From Pseudomonas sp. MWU15-20650 (GTDB lineage: Bacteria > Pseudomonadota > Gammaproteobacteria > Pseudomonadales > Pseudomonadaceae), in assembly GCF_023242475.1 (NCBI RefSeq), contig NZ_JALJFG010000012.1, positions 62,001-126,000 of the forward strand: a DNA stretch of 64,000 bases, in the 5' to 3' direction. The notes under the pieces were generated by a model that saw only the letters and a list, made by a program, of their open reading frames with translations, was not told the DNA's origin and ran no database searches. Each line of letters starts with the position of its first letter. Positions within the stretch are counted from its first letter, which is position 1. Below, piece after piece: positions 62,010-64,000 of this stretch. Both the position numbers and the translations under genes were made by a program.

Positions 62010-63088
62010 GGCTTCGACTCCTGAGGGGCACTGTGCAATGGGCTGACTTCACCGGCGCGGCGCAGGTACGAACTGGCGTAGGCGGCCGAGCGTGCGGCCA
62101 ACAGGGGATCGTTTGAGGCTTCGATACCGCTCGGCAAAATCAGCGGGTCAAAGTTGATATCGCGACAATCGCCGTCCGCTTGCGGCTGGCTGCTTTGCAG
62201 CACCAGGGTGCCGGCGTTCAGCACCTTGTGCTCACCTGCCCAGGTTTTGCTTGCGTCATCCAAGGGGTCGCCGGGGTTGGCCAGGGTCATGTTCAATTGC
62301 CAACGCAACGGCCCGGCAGCCAGGCGCTGCACCAGGTCTTTTTCCAGGAAGTCGCTGCCCGACGGCGTGGTGTCACCCGCTGCGTCCCGGCTTTGCGGCA
62401 CCACGCCCCAACGCACCGCCTGGCGTTTGCCATCGGCGCTCACCAGATAAAACGCGTTGATGCCGTTATAGGTTTCAGTCGCATAACTGGCCGAAGGTTT
62501 GGCAGTCTTGACCCACGCCAGGAACGGCGCTGTCTCTGGGTGCGCGGCAAAGAACGCCGGCATGCTCGCCGGGTTCGGCTTGCCGGTGGCCGGGTCTGGC
62601 GCCCCGGCCTTGAGCATCTGGTAAAACGCCTCCGGCGTGCCCACCGGGAACACCGGCATGCTGTTCATCCCGGTACGCCACTGCTGGCCATTGGCCTGGC
62701 TGAATTGCAGCGCGAAACTGCGAATCGGCACGCTGCTGTCCGGCGCATAGGGGTTGCCGCTGGGCAAGGCAAACCGCCCGATAAACGGGGTTTTCGCCTC
62801 GCTGAACACTTGGGCACTGGAGTACGCGCGCGCATCAGGGCTGCTTTGGAAATAACCGGCCACGCACACGCCCTTGGCGTGGTTACGGCGCAACCCCGGG
62901 TGCAGGCCGTTATTGGTTTCCAAAGCATTCACCAGGGTCTTAGGCCGCAAGCGCTGCGGGTCGAGAGTGCCGTTGACGTAGGCAAACGCCCCGGCTACGA
63001 CAGCAACCACGACACCGATACCGGCGAGCCGTGCGATCAGGCTCGCTGTGCTCAACGCAGGACGGGGCGGTGATGAGTGATCTACCAT
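62006..63088 (-). CDS. Catalase-family (SrpA-like) haem peroxidase
   Basis: 360 residues from ATG at 63088 (MVDHSSPPRPALSTAS), preceded by GGAG at a suitable distance; a longer in-frame start to 63127 is not needed. One N-terminal membrane helix (about 17-40, LIARLAGIGVVVAVVAGAFAYV) precedes a minimal catalase core. LRRNHAKGVCVAGYFQSS carries the distal His of the R-x-H-A-K-G motif, and VPIRSFALQFSQANGQQWRTGMNSMPVFPV follows. It is probably periplasmic and membrane-anchored. Its promoter matches that of the divergent ECF sigma factor gene. Confidence 0.88.
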   Translation of the reverse strand: MVDHSSPPRPALSTASLIARLAGIGVVVAVVAGAFAYVNGTLDPQRLRPKTLVNALETNNGLHPGLRRNHAKGVCVAGYFQSSPDARAYSSAQVFSEAKTPFIGRFALPSGNPYAPDSSVPIRSFALQFSQANGQQWRTGMNSMPVFPVGTPEAFYQMLKAGAPDPATGKPNPASMPAFFAAHPETAPFLAWVKTAKPSASYATETYNGINAFYLVSADGKRQAVRWGVVPQSRDAAGDTTPSGSDFLEKDLVQRLAAGPLRWQLNMTLANPGDPLDDASKTWAGEHKVLNAGTLVLQSSQPQADGDCRDINFDPLILPSGIEASNDPLLAARSAAYASSYLRRAGEVSPLHSAPQESKP

Positions 63089-63142
63089 GACGTAACTCCA
63101 AGGCCAGCGGCCGAAGCGGTGAAACATAAGGTCGGAGCATTA

Positions 63143-63168
63143 AGACGAACGCCGATCGGCCCTATTCC
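63143..63168 (-). promoter_or_regulatory. ECF-type promoter of the catalase-cytochrome b561 operon
   Basis: On the minus strand GGAAT (63164-63168), 16 bp, CGTCT (63143-63147). This fits the GGAA-N16/17-CGTC layout of ECF-sigma promoters and equals the promoter facing the other way at 63198. Confidence 0.75.
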
Positions 63169-63197
63169 CTTCCGCTATGTTTATTTTTCGGTGCTGG

Positions 63198-63223
63198 GAA
63201 TAACCTTCAATGCCGGACGTCTC
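63198..63223 (+). promoter_or_regulatory. ECF-type promoter of the sigma factor gene
   Basis: GGAAT (63198-63202), 16 bp, CGTCT (63219-63223), followed after about 33 bp by the ATG of the sigma gene. The same hexamers and spacing on both sides of the gap indicate that the sigma factor activates itself and the divergent operon. Confidence 0.75.
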
Positions 63224-63256
63224 TCTAGTCCCAGCGTAGTGACCCGCCAGCCAACC

Positions 63257-63763
63257 ATGCACGAACTCGACGAACAGTTACGTGAACTCATCCCCAGGAT
63301 GCGACGCTTTGCCGTATCCCTGACGCGTAACACCAGCAGCGCCGACGACCTGGTGCAGGCGGCCCTTGAACGTGCAATCAAGCGCTGGGCCGACAAACGC
63401 ATCGAAGGCGATCTGCGTGCCTGGCTGTTCTCGATCCTCTACCGGCAGTTCCTCGATGCCCACCGCCGCAGCCGCCGCTATGCGCGCATGCTCGACTTCT
63501 TCACCGGCCGCGATGACGTGCAGCCTTCGGTAGAACGCACGGTGATGGCCCAGTCAGCCCTGCAAGCGTTCGACCAGCTCAATGCCGAACAGCGCGCCCT
63601 GCTGCTCTGGGTGTCCGTCGAAGGCTTAAGCTACAAGGAAGTGGCCGAGATCCTCGATGTGCCGGTCGGCACCGTGATGTCGCGGTTGTCGCGCGCACGT
63701 CAGGCCCTGCGTCAACTCAGCGACGGTGAAATAGCCAACCCTGCCCTGCGGATACTCAAATGA
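63257..63763 (+). CDS. ECF-family RNA polymerase sigma factor
   Basis: 168 residues from ATG at 63257 (MHELDEQLRELIPRMRRFA); an extended frame to 63077 runs across the promoter region and is rejected. Region 2: SADDLVQAALERAIKRWADKR and RAWLFSILYRQFLDAHRR; region 4: LNAEQRALLLWVSVEGLSYKEVAEILDVPVGTVMSRLSRARQAL. It overlaps the anti-sigma gene by 4 bp. It likely responds to an oxidative or envelope stress, given the divergent catalase/cytochrome b561 operon. Confidence 0.93.
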   Translation: MHELDEQLRELIPRMRRFAVSLTRNTSSADDLVQAALERAIKRWADKRIEGDLRAWLFSILYRQFLDAHRRSRRYARMLDFFTGRDDVQPSVERTVMAQSALQAFDQLNAEQRALLLWVSVEGLSYKEVAEILDVPVGTVMSRLSRARQALRQLSDGEIANPALRILK

Positions 63764-64000
63764 TCAGCCTGCCCCCCAGCGAACGAGATTTGCATGCCTA
63801 CATCGACCACCAATTGCTGGAGAGTGATCGACGCGTGCTGGAAACCTGGTTGGCGAGCCACCCCGACGTGGCCGCCCAGGTGCATGCGTGGCAACAGGAT
63901 GCGCAATCGCTGCGCGCGGCGTTAAGCGGCGCGCTGCAACAGCCAGGCAACCCGGCCCTGGACCCGGCGCTGATTCGCCAGCGCGGCAAGTATCAATCCC
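63760..64000 (+). CDS. Anti-sigma factor (5' part, runs off the window)
   Basis: 80 codons are visible from ATG at 63760, overlapping the sigma stop. The product starts MISLPPSERDLHAYIDHQLLES, then VLETWLASHPDVAAQVHAWQQDAQSL, the N-terminal helical domain of FecR/RskA-type anti-sigma factors (D-L-H-A-Y-I-D pattern, without the zinc CxxC). A membrane helix would be expected beyond the window edge. It holds the adjacent ECF sigma factor inactive until a signal arrives. Confidence 0.88.
   Translation, partial: MISLPPSERDLHAYIDHQLLESDRRVLETWLASHPDVAAQVHAWQQDAQSLRAALSGALQQPGNPALDPALIRQRGKYQS

Overview
The window reads as chromosomal DNA of a fluorescent Pseudomonas, most likely of the P. fluorescens group. 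The evidence is high-GC coding sequence, at least a dozen REP/REPIN-type GTGGGAGSGGGCTTGC elements between genes, a CrcY-type RNA beside HMG-CoA lyase, a PrrF-type RNA, a six-gene Mrp antiporter operon and a complete leucine/isovalerate (liu) cluster. No rRNA, tRNA, CRISPR array, prophage or transposase gene was seen.

Layout. 1-3014 is the end of a tripartite export operon (ABC permease, TolC-type channel, periplasmic adaptor). 3183-6226 is a rearranged accessory stretch: an FAD/NAD(P) protein, the nonsense-interrupted tail of a LivF-like ATPase gene, REPINs, a 53-bp direct repeat and two unrecognised AT-richer small genes. 6227-7812 is a divergent XRE-cupin regulator and EamA exporter. 8024-14063 is mrpA(B)CDEFG with overlapping stop/start codons. 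14190-20977 holds housekeeping genes (HIT protein, peptidase E, cysS, glnS, ppiB, lpxH) with a truncated DUF6124-like gene and a 187-bp tandem duplication. 21111-25776 is a MarR-controlled outer-membrane-factor/EmrA/EmrB efflux operon.

25945-37915 is the most interesting unit. It holds two hybrid sensor kinases, a REC-EAL phosphodiesterase and an RcsB-like regulator, followed by a chaperone-usher fimbrial cluster without a tip adhesin. The gene order matches what I recall of pvrSR-rcsCB-cupD. Two promoters, one before the regulatory operon and one before the pilin gene, carry the same 23-bp element at the same distance from a -10-like hexamer, which suggests an RcsB-type box that links the phosphorelay to both.

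38046-45155 carries tamB-tamA, a GNAT gene and an exonuclease III gene. 45156-45626 is a REPIN-associated tandem duplication ending in a 29-bp perfect palindrome. 45627-48318 holds a PstS-OmpA fusion protein and an acyl-CoA dehydrogenase.

49521-58682 is the leucine/isovalerate catabolic region: liuR, liuE, a sigma-54 driven Crc-antagonist RNA (crcY type), an acyl-CoA ligase and liuABCD. It contains three LiuR-like operators and a Crc/Hfq-type AACAACAA motif in the liuA leader. 58679-59988 has a LexA/CI-like repressor whose S24 catalytic dyad is changed to Ala/Arg, a DUF6124 gene and a Fur-controlled prrF RNA. 60260-64000 has a CCP-type zinc carboxypeptidase gene, a cytochrome b561-catalase pair, and a divergent ECF sigma/anti-sigma pair. 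Both sides of that divergon carry the same GGAAT-N16-CGTCT promoter.

All functional calls come from reading the sequence and from memory of the families. No database search was run.
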